Shown: positions 1 through 7,542 of the stretch, in pieces | Position numbering within the stretch: the first letter of the stretch is position 1 | Layout of the letters: every line of letters starts with the position of its first letter | From: Rhodopseudomonas palustris | GTDB lineage: Bacteria; Pseudomonadota; Alphaproteobacteria; Rhizobiales; Xanthobacteraceae | DNA length: 64,000 nucleotides | Assembly (NCBI RefSeq): GCF_013415845.1 | Contig: NZ_CP058907.1 | Location: forward strand, 4,278,001 to 4,342,000 | Reading direction: 5' to 3' | Notes under the pieces: model-generated | What the model saw: only the letters and a program-made list of their open reading frames with translations | Told to the model about the DNA's origin: nothing | The model's database searches: none | Position numbers and translations under genes: made by a program

Positions 1-49
1 ACAGCAGGCTGGCGGCGGTCGCCGCAGCCCTCAGCATCGCGCGTCGCAT
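1..49 (-). CDS. N-terminal fragment of a probable secreted protein (runs off the window)
   Basis: An ATG at 49-47 on the minus strand is preceded by AAGGAG at normal spacing. The 16 visible codons encode an Arg-rich start followed by an Ala/Leu-rich stretch, the beginning of a signal peptide or membrane anchor. The rest lies left of the window, so no function can be given. Confidence 0.6.
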   Translation of the reverse strand, partial: MRRAMLRAAATAASLL

Positions 50-239
50 GGCGTCTCCTTGCCGACCAATGACCGCTCTTGGTCGCAGCCTGGCAACAGC
101 GGGTTCAGGCGACGTGGCAAATCGACGCCGAAAGGCGGCGTGCGAGGAAAGCTGCGGTTAACATTGTCGGCAAATTGCCTCGTGGAACCAAGGTGATGTT
201 GGGAGTCGGCGGTTAGTCTCCTGGCCGTCGCGCCGGGGC

Positions 240-1439
240 TTGCTTCGGGCGCGCTTCGACAATGCAGGACCGAGAGCTTTGGCCGAGACGTTCCCCACCA
301 CGCCATTCGTACATCGCCGCGCCGGTGCCCTCGCCACGACGACCGCCGACCCCGGCGTGCTGCCCGGCGTCGCTGCGATCGACAAGGCAGCTTGGTGCGA
401 TCTGGCGACCCGGGTGATCGAGCCGAACGGTTACTACCTGCCGGAATGGGTGATGGCGGCGAACGGCGACGACGCGTCGCTGCGCGCTCTGACCGCGCAC
501 GATTCCGCCGGCCGTCTGATCGGACTCCTGCCGGTGATCTCGTGCTGGCGCGCGTTCCGCCTGCCGCTGCCGGCACTGGTATCGGCCGATCCGTTCCGCT
601 CGCTGGATACGCCGCTGCTTGACCGCGATGCAGCCAATGACGCCGCCGCCAAGATCATCGCGCAGGCGCGCGCCGCAGGCGCCCGCGCCTTGGTACTGCG
701 CGACGTCGCCCGCGAGGGCGAAGCCGTGGCTGCGTTCACACGCGTGCTCGCCGCCGAAGGCCTCAACCCGCGCCTGATCAACGGCTGGACCCGCGCCGGC
801 CTCGACGCCACCCGCGACGGCGAAGCCCTGCTGCGCCAGGATCTCGATACGAAGAAGCTGAAGAACCTGCGCCGTCTCGAGCGCCGTCTCGGTGAGCACG
901 GCGAGGTGCGCTTCACCGTCGCTCGTACCGCGGATGAGGCAGCGCGCGCGTTCGACGTGTTTCTGGCGCTGGAAGACAGCGGCTGGAAGGGCCGCCGCGG
1001 CAGCTCACTGAAGCGGCAGCCGGAGCTTGCCGCGCGGCTGCGCAGCGCCGCGGTCGCGCTCGCCTCGCGCGGCCAATGCGAGGTGATCACCCTGTCTGCC
1101 GGTGTGACGCCGGTCGCAGCCGGAATCGTGCTGCGCCACGCCGACCGCGCTTACTTCTTCAAGCTCGGCATCGACGAGAGCTTTGCGCGCTGCTCGCCCG
1201 GCGTGTTGCTGACAATGGCGCTGACCCGGCATCTGTGCGCCGACCCGGAGATCCGCTTCGCCGACTCCACCGCGAGCGCCCAACATCCAATGATCGACCC
1301 GCTGTGGCGCGGACGGTTCGCGGTCGGCGACCTGGTGCTGCCGCTGCGCAAGCGCGATCCGCTGTTCGCACCGATCGTCGCGGCACTGTCGGCGCGCGAC
1401 CGGCTGCGGCACCTCGCCAAGCGGCTGTTGAAGCGCTGA
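240..1439 (+). CDS. GNAT-type acyltransferase (BioF2-like/CelD-type, Acetyltransf_6)
   Basis: Up to 399 residues, cytoplasmic. The central part (about residues 190-340) has the look of the BioF2-like/CelD-type GNAT fold: a Lys/Arg-rich segment (DTKKLKNLRRLERRL), a short glycine-rich GWKGRRGSS motif, and the later IRFADSTAS strand. These proteins are often linked to polysaccharide or cell-envelope modification and transfer an acyl group from an acyl-CoA or acyl-tRNA; the substrate here cannot be told. The longest frame uses a TTG start at 240. A second TTG at 279 has AGGACCGAGAG in front and may be the true start, so the first 13 residues are uncertain. It converges on the DsbA-like gene with no gap between the stop codons. 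Confidence 0.7.
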   Translation: MLRARFDNAGPRALAETFPTTPFVHRRAGALATTTADPGVLPGVAAIDKAAWCDLATRVIEPNGYYLPEWVMAANGDDASLRALTAHDSAGRLIGLLPVISCWRAFRLPLPALVSADPFRSLDTPLLDRDAANDAAAKIIAQARAAGARALVLRDVAREGEAVAAFTRVLAAEGLNPRLINGWTRAGLDATRDGEALLRQDLDTKKLKNLRRLERRLGEHGEVRFTVARTADEAARAFDVFLALEDSGWKGRRGSSLKRQPELAARLRSAAVALASRGQCEVITLSAGVTPVAAGIVLRHADRAYFFKLGIDESFARCSPGVLLTMALTRHLCADPEIRFADSTASAQHPMIDPLWRGRFAVGDLVLPLRKRDPLFAPIVAALSARDRLRHLAKRLLKR

Positions 1440-2105
1440 TTATTCCGCGGCTTCCGCGTTCAGTTCCGCCGAAAGCTTGCGGATCGCGCGGGCGATCAGG
1501 GTCGGATCCTGTGCGCCGGACACCGCGTATTGGTGCATGAACACATAGGTCGGTACGCCGGAGATTCCCTTGTCGGCCGCCTCCTGCGCCTGCGCCGAAA
1601 CTTCCTCGACGTCCTGATCGGTGGCGAGCCTGGCGCGGATATCGGCGGCGTCGAGCCCGCATTCCACCGCGGCCTGTACCAGCACCTCAGGATCGGTGAG
1701 ATCACCGCCGTCCCGGAAATACAATTCCATCAGCCGCTGCTTCATCGCCGGGCCCCGCCCGATCGCACTCGCCCAATGGATCAGGCGATGGCAATCGATC
1801 GTGTTCGGCTGCCGCTGCACGCGCTCGGGATGATACTCCAGTCCCTCTTGCGCAGCAGTCTCGGCGATGCGGCCGGCGATTTCCTTGTAGCGCTCCGGCG
1901 ATCCGAACTTCTTGGTCAGATACTCGTCGCGGCTGATGCCCTCGCGCGGCACCCAGGGATTGAGGAAGAACGGCCGGTAGATCAGCTCGACCGGCACCTC
2001 CGGCGCCAGCGCGATGGCCTGCTCGATGCGCTTCTTGCCGATGTAGCACCAGGGACAGACCACGTCGGATACCACGTCGATCGTTAGCGGCTTCAGCGTG
2101 CTCAT
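1440..2105 (-). CDS. DsbA-family thiol-disulfide oxidoreductase (FrnE-like)
   Basis: 221 residues. A thioredoxin-fold active site CPWC is at residues 17-20 near the N-terminus, as in cytoplasmic FrnE/DsbA-like proteins and the related 2-hydroxychromene-2-carboxylate isomerases. A GVPTYVF strand with the cis-proline expected of the family lies in the C-terminal part. No signal peptide is seen, so it should act in the cytoplasm on protein or small-molecule disulfides. The ATG at 2105 is chosen because GAGGAG precedes it and family members start there; the frame is open further upstream. The XRE regulator ends 72 bases upstream on the same strand, so the two may be co-transcribed. Confidence 0.85.
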   Translation of the reverse strand: MSTLKPLTIDVVSDVVCPWCYIGKKRIEQAIALAPEVPVELIYRPFFLNPWVPREGISRDEYLTKKFGSPERYKEIAGRIAETAAQEGLEYHPERVQRQPNTIDCHRLIHWASAIGRGPAMKQRLMELYFRDGGDLTDPEVLVQAAVECGLDAADIRARLATDQDVEEVSAQAQEAADKGISGVPTYVFMHQYAVSGAQDPTLIARAIRKLSAELNAEAAE

Positions 2106-2177
2106 CGGCGCCTCCTCGTTGTCGTTGCCGGCACAGTCCCACACAGATGGGGCGCAGGCAACGCCGGACAAGGCGGA

Positions 2178-2999
2178 TCAGAGCCGCGCGGCCAGTTCGC
2201 GCAATCGCGTCCCCGTGATCGCATCGGCCGGAAAGAACGTCTCGATCGCGATTTCCGACAGGGTGACGTCGATCGGCGTGCCGAACACCATGGTGGTGGA
2301 GATGAAGCTCAGCACCTCGTCGCCGAGCTGCAGGCGAAACGGCACCGCGACCGCATCCGCTGCAATCGGCGCGGCGCGCGCCGGCACCGGATAGGTCTTC
2401 AGTTCTTCGTACAGCGCGATCAGCTTCGGATCGGCGCTGGTCTCGCACTGCCGGTGTAGTCGCTCCAGCAGATGCGCGCACCACTCGCCCAGATTGGCGG
2501 TGCGTGCCGCCAAACCTTCGGGATGAAACGACAGCCGCAGCACGTTGAGCGGCGGCGCAAGCAGATGCGGCGCGACGCCGTCGAGCATCGGCGGCACCAT
2601 GCGGTTGGCCGACACCAGGTTCCAGTGCCGATCGACCGCCAGCGCCGGGTTCGGCTCGTGCGCGGCAAGCACCTGATCGACCGCAGCCCGCACCGAGGCG
2701 AGCGCCGGGTCATCCAGCGAGCGCTGCGGGAATGCCGGCGCGAAGCCGGCCGCGACCAGCAGCACGTTGCGCTCACGGAGCGGAACGTCGAGCCGCTCGG
2801 CGAGCCGCAGCACCATCTCGCGCGACGGCGAGGCGCGTCCCGTCTCGACGAACGATAGATGCCGCGCCGAGATTTCCGCGTCGAGCGCGAGATCAAGCTG
2901 ACTGAGCCGGCGGCGCTGCCGCCACTGCCGCAAGTAATCACCGATCCGGACCGGCTGCGCGCCGGCGGCGGCATTGATCGAAGACACGTTGGTGTTCAT
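2178..2999 (-). CDS. XRE-family transcriptional regulator with MmyB-like ligand-binding domain
   Basis: 273 residues. Residues 20-80 are a helix-turn-helix domain of the lambda-repressor type (RRLSQLDLALDAEISARHLS, then SRE). The remainder, rich in small hydrophobics with a conserved NxxR/RLSFHPEGL-type segment, matches the MmyB-like ligand-binding domain found in many actinobacterial and proteobacterial regulators, some of which bind fatty acids. It is divergent from a small membrane protein. The 135-base gap contains two copies of an ACCT(C/G)C(C/G)AGGT palindrome, which are likely its operators for autoregulation and control of the neighbour. The ligand is unknown. Confidence 0.88.
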   Translation of the reverse strand: MNTNVSSINAAAGAQPVRIGDYLRQWRQRRRLSQLDLALDAEISARHLSFVETGRASPSREMVLRLAERLDVPLRERNVLLVAAGFAPAFPQRSLDDPALASVRAAVDQVLAAHEPNPALAVDRHWNLVSANRMVPPMLDGVAPHLLAPPLNVLRLSFHPEGLAARTANLGEWCAHLLERLHRQCETSADPKLIALYEELKTYPVPARAAPIAADAVAVPFRLQLGDEVLSFISTTMVFGTPIDVTLSEIAIETFFPADAITGTRLRELAARL

Positions 3000-3036
3000 G
3001 CGCGAAAGCTAGCACGCACACCGCACAGCATCCATG

Positions 3037-3070
3037 ACCTCCGAGGTAAAGCGTTTCTGACCTGCCAGGT
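3037..3070. promoter_or_regulatory. Paired palindromic operator in the xre/membrane-protein intergenic region
   Basis: Two 11-base palindromes, ACCTCCGAGGT at 3037-3047 and ACCTGCCAGGT at 3060-3070, each symmetric about a central C. Both are preceded by TG and followed by AA. Their centres are 23 bases apart, about two helical turns on the same face. They sit between the divergent XRE regulator and the 137-residue membrane protein, so they are the natural binding sites of that regulator. This is inferred, not shown. Confidence 0.7.
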
Positions 3071-3134
3071 AATCGAATTGCGTCGCGCATCCCGGCATCC
3101 TTCGGGGCATCACTGCAACCGAAGGAGATGTTCC

Positions 3135-3548
3135 ATGATCCAATCATCCATGACCACCCCCTCGACGCTGCTCCGCCGCGCCCTGCAGGCCGACGCTGTC
3201 GTCAGCGGCGCGATGGCGTTGCTGCTGAGCTTGGCGGCCGGCACGCTCTCGCGCCTGCTCGCCCTGCCGCAGCCGCTGCTGCTGGAGACCGGACTGTTCC
3301 TGATCGGTTACGCCGCCCTGGTCGGCTGGCTCGGTACCCGCAGCCTGCTGCCGCGGGCGCTGGTGCTGATCGTGATCGGCGGGAATGCACTATGGACGCT
3401 CGCGAGCGTCGCACTGCTGCTCAGCGGCGCAGTGACGCCAAACGCGCTCGGCATTGCTTTCGTGCTGATGCAGGCGACGGCGGTCGGGATCTTCGCCGAG
3501 CTGCAGTTCATCGGGTTGAAGCGGAGTGATGCGGCCTTGGCCAGTTAG
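3135..3548 (+). CDS. Small integral membrane protein, function unknown
   Basis: 137 residues, almost wholly hydrophobic, with about four predicted membrane spans (around residues 20-40, 45-65, 75-98 and 103-125) joined by very short loops. ATG at 3135 follows GAAGGAG at 3121-3127. The frame is open for a further 270 bases upstream, but that part overlaps the divergent regulator and is not used. Its position opposite the XRE/MmyB-like regulator, with paired operators between them, suggests it is that regulator's main target. I do not recognise a family with a known activity. Confidence 0.75.
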   Translation: MIQSSMTTPSTLLRRALQADAVVSGAMALLLSLAAGTLSRLLALPQPLLLETGLFLIGYAALVGWLGTRSLLPRALVLIVIGGNALWTLASVALLLSGAVTPNALGIAFVLMQATAVGIFAELQFIGLKRSDAALAS

Positions 3549-3564
3549 CACCAAAGCTTCCGCC

Positions 3565-3644
3565 GTCATTGCGAGCGAAGCGAAGCAATCCAGCTTCTTG
3601 CACGGATCTGGATTGCTTCGTCGGCTTCGCCTCCTCGCAATGAC
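3565..3644. repeat. Dispersed palindromic element, GTCATTGCGAG family
   Basis: Imperfect inverted repeat of about 80 bases. The left arm begins GTCATTGCGAGCGAAGCGAA; the right arm is its near complement and ends CTCGCAATGAC. Related copies lie at 19944-20022, 55955-56040 (inside a gene) and 59345-59430. It sits between the convergent membrane protein and SET-domain genes. Confidence 0.9.
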
Positions 3645-3667
3645 GCGACGAGAGGCTGCGACTACAA

Positions 3668-4408
3668 TCAGGCTACCTTGGATTTGCTCGCAGCAGCCGT
3701 CTTACGCGACGACGTGGTCTTCGCCGGCTTCGCCGCTTTGGTCTTGCCGGCCTTTGCCGTCACGACCTTCGTTTTCGCTGCCTTGCCGGCGCCCTTCGTC
3801 GTCGCCGCCGCTTTTGCCTTCACCGCTTTCGGCGCCTTCGACTTGGCGACCCTCTCGGGCTTCGAGGGCTTTTCCGGCTTGGCCTTACCGGCCGCCTTCG
3901 CGGCCTTGCGGGCGGCCTTCTCGGCTTCGGCTTGCGCCTTGCGCTCGGCCTTCAGCTTCAGCTTGGCTTTCTCAACCCGGGCTTCAGCGGCCTTCTTCTT
4001 GCGCTTCTTCTCGCAGGAGACGCACTTGCAGCCGATCGGCTTCAGATAGGCTTTGAAGTAATCGGTGCCGTAATCGTAGTTGATCTCTTCGCCCGGCTCG
4101 ATGTTCTTGATGGCGCGGATGATCACGCGCTTCTTGCGCGGATTGACGTCGGACTCAGCGTTCGGCTTGCAGGCGTGGTTGATGTAGCGCGCGACGTTCT
4201 TGCGCACCGAGCCGTCGATGGTCCAGCGCTTGTTCAGCTCGAACAGGTATTTGTTTTCGATGCCGTCGTGCTTCTTGTTGTGCGCGTCGAGCAGCGGCCC
4301 GAAATACCGGATGATCTTGGCGCCCTTCTTGATGGGCTTGACGGCAAACAGGCCGAGCCCGGTTTTGGAGCGGCCAACACGGTAATGGTCATTCGACAAC
4401 AGCGGCAT
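3668..4408 (-). CDS. SET-domain protein-lysine methyltransferase with histone-H1-like tail
   Basis: 246 residues in two parts. Residues 1-130 form a SET domain: GLGLFAVKPIKKGAKIIRY near the start, the cofactor/substrate signature NHACKPN (NHxCxPN) at about 77-83, the GEEINYDYG motif, and a post-SET-like GCKCVSC cysteine cluster that probably binds zinc with another cysteine. Residues 135-246 are almost only Lys, Ala, Pro, Thr and Ser, with AAKAAGKAKPEK-like repeats resembling the C-terminus of histone H1. The known activity is transfer of a methyl group from S-adenosylmethionine to a lysine side chain. The basic tail may bind DNA or be its own substrate. It is transcribed alone. Confidence 0.88.
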   Translation of the reverse strand: MPLLSNDHYRVGRSKTGLGLFAVKPIKKGAKIIRYFGPLLDAHNKKHDGIENKYLFELNKRWTIDGSVRKNVARYINHACKPNAESDVNPRKKRVIIRAIKNIEPGEEINYDYGTDYFKAYLKPIGCKCVSCEKKRKKKAAEARVEKAKLKLKAERKAQAEAEKAARKAAKAAGKAKPEKPSKPERVAKSKAPKAVKAKAAATTKGAGKAAKTKVVTAKAGKTKAAKPAKTTSSRKTAAASKSKVA

Positions 4409-4549
4409 GGTTCTTCGATTCGAACGCGGCTAAAGGACGGACACACGAAGGCGCCGTTCTAGAGCGATTCCGCCGCAAAGGGCAGTACCTGAGCGGAAAT
4501 TGCTCGAACCTTCCCCAGCCGGACGCCGACCGACAAAGGTTCCGCTGCG

Positions 4550-5179
4550 ATGCAAAGCCTGCCAATGCGACTGCTCCCTGCCCTCGCCGTGCTGCTCCCG
4601 CTCACTATTTCGGCCGCGTCCGTGGCGCCGGCCCGGGCTGACGGCGCCAGCAGCGTCTATAGTTCGACCGCTCCCCAGGCGTGCCGGGTCGCGCGGCCGG
4701 GCGGCGCGCCGGAAGACAGCGGCGAGTGGCTGTGCCCCGGCCAGGACGGGCTGGTGGTGGTCGTATCGGAGATGGACCTGCGCCAGAGCGTCAGCGTCGG
4801 CCGCAATTACAAGGATGCCAGCGCCCAGCCGGCGGCCAAAACCTCGTTCGGCCCGTTCAACTCCACCACCGATACGGTCGAATGGCGGCTCGACGGCGCC
4901 GGCAAGCCGTTCGCCATCATCCAGCGCTGGCACCTCGCCGACAACGACGATCTCGGCAAAGGCGGCCGGCCCAACACCAAGCAGATGCTGGTGGTGACGC
5001 GGCTGCCGCCCGGCGCGGTGTGCCATGTCGCCTATGTGGACGTCGCCGCCAACCGCAACGCCAACGAGGTGGCACGGCAGGCGGCCGACGAGCTGGCGCG
5101 CGGCTTCGCCTGCGGCAAGGACAAGCCCAAGCCATTCGGCAGCCCGGGGCGCGCCACCGCCCTGGCTGCGCCGAATTGA
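4550..5179 (+). CDS. Secreted protein of unknown function
   Basis: 209 residues. An N-terminal signal peptide (hydrophobic LLPALAVLLPLTISAASVAPARA, about residues 8-31) is followed by a mature domain of mixed alpha/beta appearance with four cysteines (QACRVA, WLCPG, GAVCHV, FACGK), which could form two disulfides in the periplasm. ATG at 4550 has AAAGG in front; a second ATG at 4565 is possible. It is a single gene, with the SET gene diverging from it. I do not recognise the family. A role at the cell envelope is the only safe inference. Confidence 0.7.
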   Translation: MQSLPMRLLPALAVLLPLTISAASVAPARADGASSVYSSTAPQACRVARPGGAPEDSGEWLCPGQDGLVVVVSEMDLRQSVSVGRNYKDASAQPAAKTSFGPFNSTTDTVEWRLDGAGKPFAIIQRWHLADNDDLGKGGRPNTKQMLVVTRLPPGAVCHVAYVDVAANRNANEVARQAADELARGFACGKDKPKPFGSPGRATALAAPN

Positions 5180-5332
5180 AGTGGTCTAAACTGATGCCTG
5201 CCTAAATTAGGTGCCCGGCCCTTGCCGCCGGGCTGCCGCGGTTTACTTCCCTCGAGGGGGCACGCACAATCGGGCGGGGCGACGGCGCTCCGCCGCGGTC
5301 CTCCGCAGGCGGCGACAGCGGAGAAACGTGCA

Positions 5333-5926
5333 ATGAAGGCGGTGTTCGCCAAGCTCGGCAGCGACTTCTTCTCCACCATCGTCTTCGTGGTGCTGTATTT
5401 CTCGACCGGCAACGTCGCGCTGGCGACGATCGTCGCCGTGCTCGGCGCGGTCGGGCAGTTCATCTACGCCAAAGTGAAGGGCCAACGGCTCGACGTGATG
5501 GCCTATGCCAGCGTCGCGCTGGTGGTGGTGCTCGGCGGCGCCACGCTGCTGACCAACGATCCGCGCTTCGTGCTGATCAAGCCCAGCGTCGGCCACATCG
5601 CCGTCGGGCTCCTGATGCTGCGCCGGGACTGGATGCTGCGCTACGTGCCGCCGATCGTCGGCGACACCATCCCGGACTATGTGCGGATCGCCGGCTACGC
5701 CTGGGCAGCGCTGATGCTGCTGCTCGGCGCCGGGGTGATCGCCGCGGCGCTGACCGGCGATATCAAGCTGTGGACGTTCTACGTGATGGTGATCGCGCCG
5801 GCGTTCAAAGTCGCAGCGTTCGCCGCGCAGTATCTGGTGTTTCGCTTCGCGATCCGAAGCCGGCGGCGGGCCGCAGCCGCGACAGCAGCGACGACCGCAG
5901 CGACGCCGATCACGGCCGAGCCTTAG
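5333..5926 (+). CDS. YciB/IspZ-like inner-membrane septation protein family
   Basis: 197 residues, with five or six hydrophobic segments and the family-like sequence LIKPSVGHIAVGLLMLRRDWMLRYVPP. YciB (IspZ) proteins are small inner-membrane proteins implicated in septation and envelope maintenance. The match is to the general membrane pattern and this motif, so the call is moderate. ATG at 5333 is chosen because the upstream open frame (from 5222) is not conserved-looking. The Ala/Thr-rich C-terminus is probably cytoplasmic. It converges with the Ig-like protein gene 7 bases away. Confidence 0.65.
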   Translation: MKAVFAKLGSDFFSTIVFVVLYFSTGNVALATIVAVLGAVGQFIYAKVKGQRLDVMAYASVALVVVLGGATLLTNDPRFVLIKPSVGHIAVGLLMLRRDWMLRYVPPIVGDTIPDYVRIAGYAWAALMLLLGAGVIAAALTGDIKLWTFYVMVIAPAFKVAAFAAQYLVFRFAIRSRRRAAAATAATTAATPITAEP

Positions 5927-5933
5927 CGGCGAC

Positions 5934-6644
5934 TTACATCCGCGGCGCGGCGGCGAGCGCCAGCGCGCGATCTTCGTTCGGTGCAAGCTGCGCAGTCGCC
6001 CGCGCGTAGTGCTGATCACCTTCGTACACCACCACGATGCCGCCGACGCCATTGTCGAGCGCCGAGGTGGTGAATGCCGCCAGTCCGGTGCGATCGAGCG
6101 GCACGTGCGCAGCGATCACCCGGTCGCCGTCGCGGAAGCTCACCGTGCCGGTCGGCAGGCCGTGCGGGCCGGTGACGGCGGCGGTCAGCGTCACCACCGC
6201 GCCGGGTGCCGGAGCAGCATCGGACGACGACAACGTCAGGCGCGGCTGAGCCAGGACATCGAGCGCGACCTCGGCCGACTGGCTCGGCAGCACGATCAGC
6301 GGCAGCCGGCTGGCGCTGCCGGCGTAATCGGCGCGCAGCAGATGCCGCCCCGGCTTGAGGCCGTCGACCGTGAGGCTCGGTTTGCCGGCATCGATCCAGC
6401 CCAGCACGGTGCTGGTCGACAGATCGTAGAACACCACCCGGCCGTCAGGGACGCCGGCGCCGTAACCGGTGCGGACGGTCGCGTTCAGTACGAATCTTCC
6501 GGGAACACTGGGCTCGGCGATGATATCCAGGCGGGTGACGGTCGTCTCGGACACCACCTCGACCTGCGCGGCGGCAGGGAGGCTGGTCAGTCCGGGCAGC
6601 AGCGCCGTAACGGCAAGCACGGCACTCACGTATGACAAACGCAT
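5934..6644 (-). CDS. Secreted bacterial Ig-like domain protein (Big_3_5-type)
   Basis: 236 residues. A signal peptide (residues 1-26, ending AAAQ) is followed by two Ig-like beta-sandwich repeats. The first spans about 35-125 (GVPDGRVVFYD ... LKPGRHLLRADYAGS), the second about 130-220 (GLPTGTVSFRDGDR ... VVYEGDQHYA). The PxGTVxFxDG...Y.GD.xYA pattern is typical of group 3 bacterial Ig repeats found in surface and adhesin-like proteins. No membrane anchor or sorting signal follows, so it is probably periplasmic or released. A TTAAC lies in the upstream region but is not a full CtrA-type box. Confidence 0.78.
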   Translation of the reverse strand: MRLSYVSAVLAVTALLPGLTSLPAAAQVEVVSETTVTRLDIIAEPSVPGRFVLNATVRTGYGAGVPDGRVVFYDLSTSTVLGWIDAGKPSLTVDGLKPGRHLLRADYAGSASRLPLIVLPSQSAEVALDVLAQPRLTLSSSDAAPAPGAVVTLTAAVTGPHGLPTGTVSFRDGDRVIAAHVPLDRTGLAAFTTSALDNGVGGIVVVYEGDQHYARATAQLAPNEDRALALAAAPRM

Positions 6645-6904
6645 GTCGGGTCTCCACCTTGAAGGCGTTGGAAACCTCGAGACGTCCTCCTAAGTTAACA
6701 TAGGATAGCACGACGCGTGCACTGCACCACAGGTATCTGCATGCGCGGCCGGCAGAGCAGGACACCGCCCGATTCACGATGACGGATTATCGCGGCCCCT
6801 GGCCGCAGCGGGGTGGCACGTTCGGGCTTGTTTGTCGCTCCCGCACCATACTAAGAGGGGCGGCCCGGTGAACTCACGAGGACCGGGACCAAGGGGAGAA
6901 ACAC

Positions 6905-7201
6905 ATGGCAGTCGACGGAAACTGGAAACTCACCATGAGCACGCCGATGGGCGAGCGGCAGGCCGACCTGACGCTGAAGGCCGACGGCTCGACGCTCACC
7001 GGCTCGCAATCCGCCGACGGCGATGCCGGCGAGATCTTCGACGGCACCGTGAACGGCGACGACGTCGCCTGGAAGCTGTCTATCACCAACCCGATGCCGC
7101 TGACGCTGAGCTACACCGGCAAAGTGAGCGGCGACAGCATCTCCGGCGAAATGGGCATCGGCCCGATGGGCTCGTTCCCGTTCACCGGCACCCGGGCGTA
7201 A
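6905..7201 (+). CDS. Small beta-rich conserved hypothetical protein
   Basis: 98 residues, alternating hydrophobic/polar beta-strand pattern throughout: DGNWKLTMSTPMGERQADLTL, then GTVNGDDVAWKLSI, then LSYTGKVSGDSISGEM. This resembles a half-barrel made of repeated GxxxGDxIxGxM hairpins. There is no signal peptide or cysteine. AAGGGGAG precedes the ATG at good spacing. The 260-base region upstream holds its promoter but no recognisable gene. Function is unknown; it could bind a small ligand. Confidence 0.7.
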   Translation: MAVDGNWKLTMSTPMGERQADLTLKADGSTLTGSQSADGDAGEIFDGTVNGDDVAWKLSITNPMPLTLSYTGKVSGDSISGEMGIGPMGSFPFTGTRA

Positions 7202-7248
7202 GGCTTCGACGTCGCGGCCGTTCCGCGGCAGCCGCAGTTACCAATGTC

Positions 7249-7370
7249 ATCACCGGGCCGGCGCGCAGCGCCGAGACCCGGTGATCCATCACTTGAAGAA
7301 GATGGATGGCCGGGCCTTCGCCGCGCCGAAGGGGCTTCGGCCCCGCAGGCGGGTCGCAGCCCGGCCATGA
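7249..7370. repeat. Two adjacent GC-rich inverted repeats
   Basis: An ATCACCGGG...CCCGGTGAT inverted repeat (7249-7285) is followed by a larger TGGCCGGGC...GCCCGGCCA one (7306-7368). They lie in the 341-base gene-free stretch between the small beta-rich protein and fumarase, just before a GTCATTCCGG-family element. They can form strong hairpins and may serve as transcript ends. Confidence 0.7.
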
Positions 7371-7390
7371 TTGTTTTGAGGACCTAGGCG

Positions 7391-7512
7391 GTCATTCCGG
7401 GGCGCGCGTGAAACGCGCGAACCCGGAATCTCGAGATGTTCTGCGTCAAGCCGTTCGGGCCCTGAACCTCGGGATTCCGGGTTCGCTCACTGCGTGAGCG
7501 CCCCGGAATGAC
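7391..7512. repeat. Dispersed palindromic element, GTCATTCCGG family
   Basis: Long imperfect inverted repeat beginning GTCATTCCGGGGCGCGCGTG and ending GCCCCGGAATGAC. Related copies lie at 12588-12689 and 23524-23628. It lies 30 bases beyond the fumarase stop and probably forms the 3' end of that transcript. Confidence 0.9.
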
Positions 7513-7542
7513 GGTGAGGTCTTTCGCGACTGAAGCTTCGCT

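Noticed and set aside
6812..6830. Sigma-54-like TGGCACG upstream of the small beta-rich protein
   Set aside because: The GC doublet is nine, not ten, bases from GG, and RpoN spacing is strict.
7391..7512. Possible CRISPR repeat or attenuator
   Set aside because: Only dispersed single palindromes occur, with no regular spacers and no cas genes.
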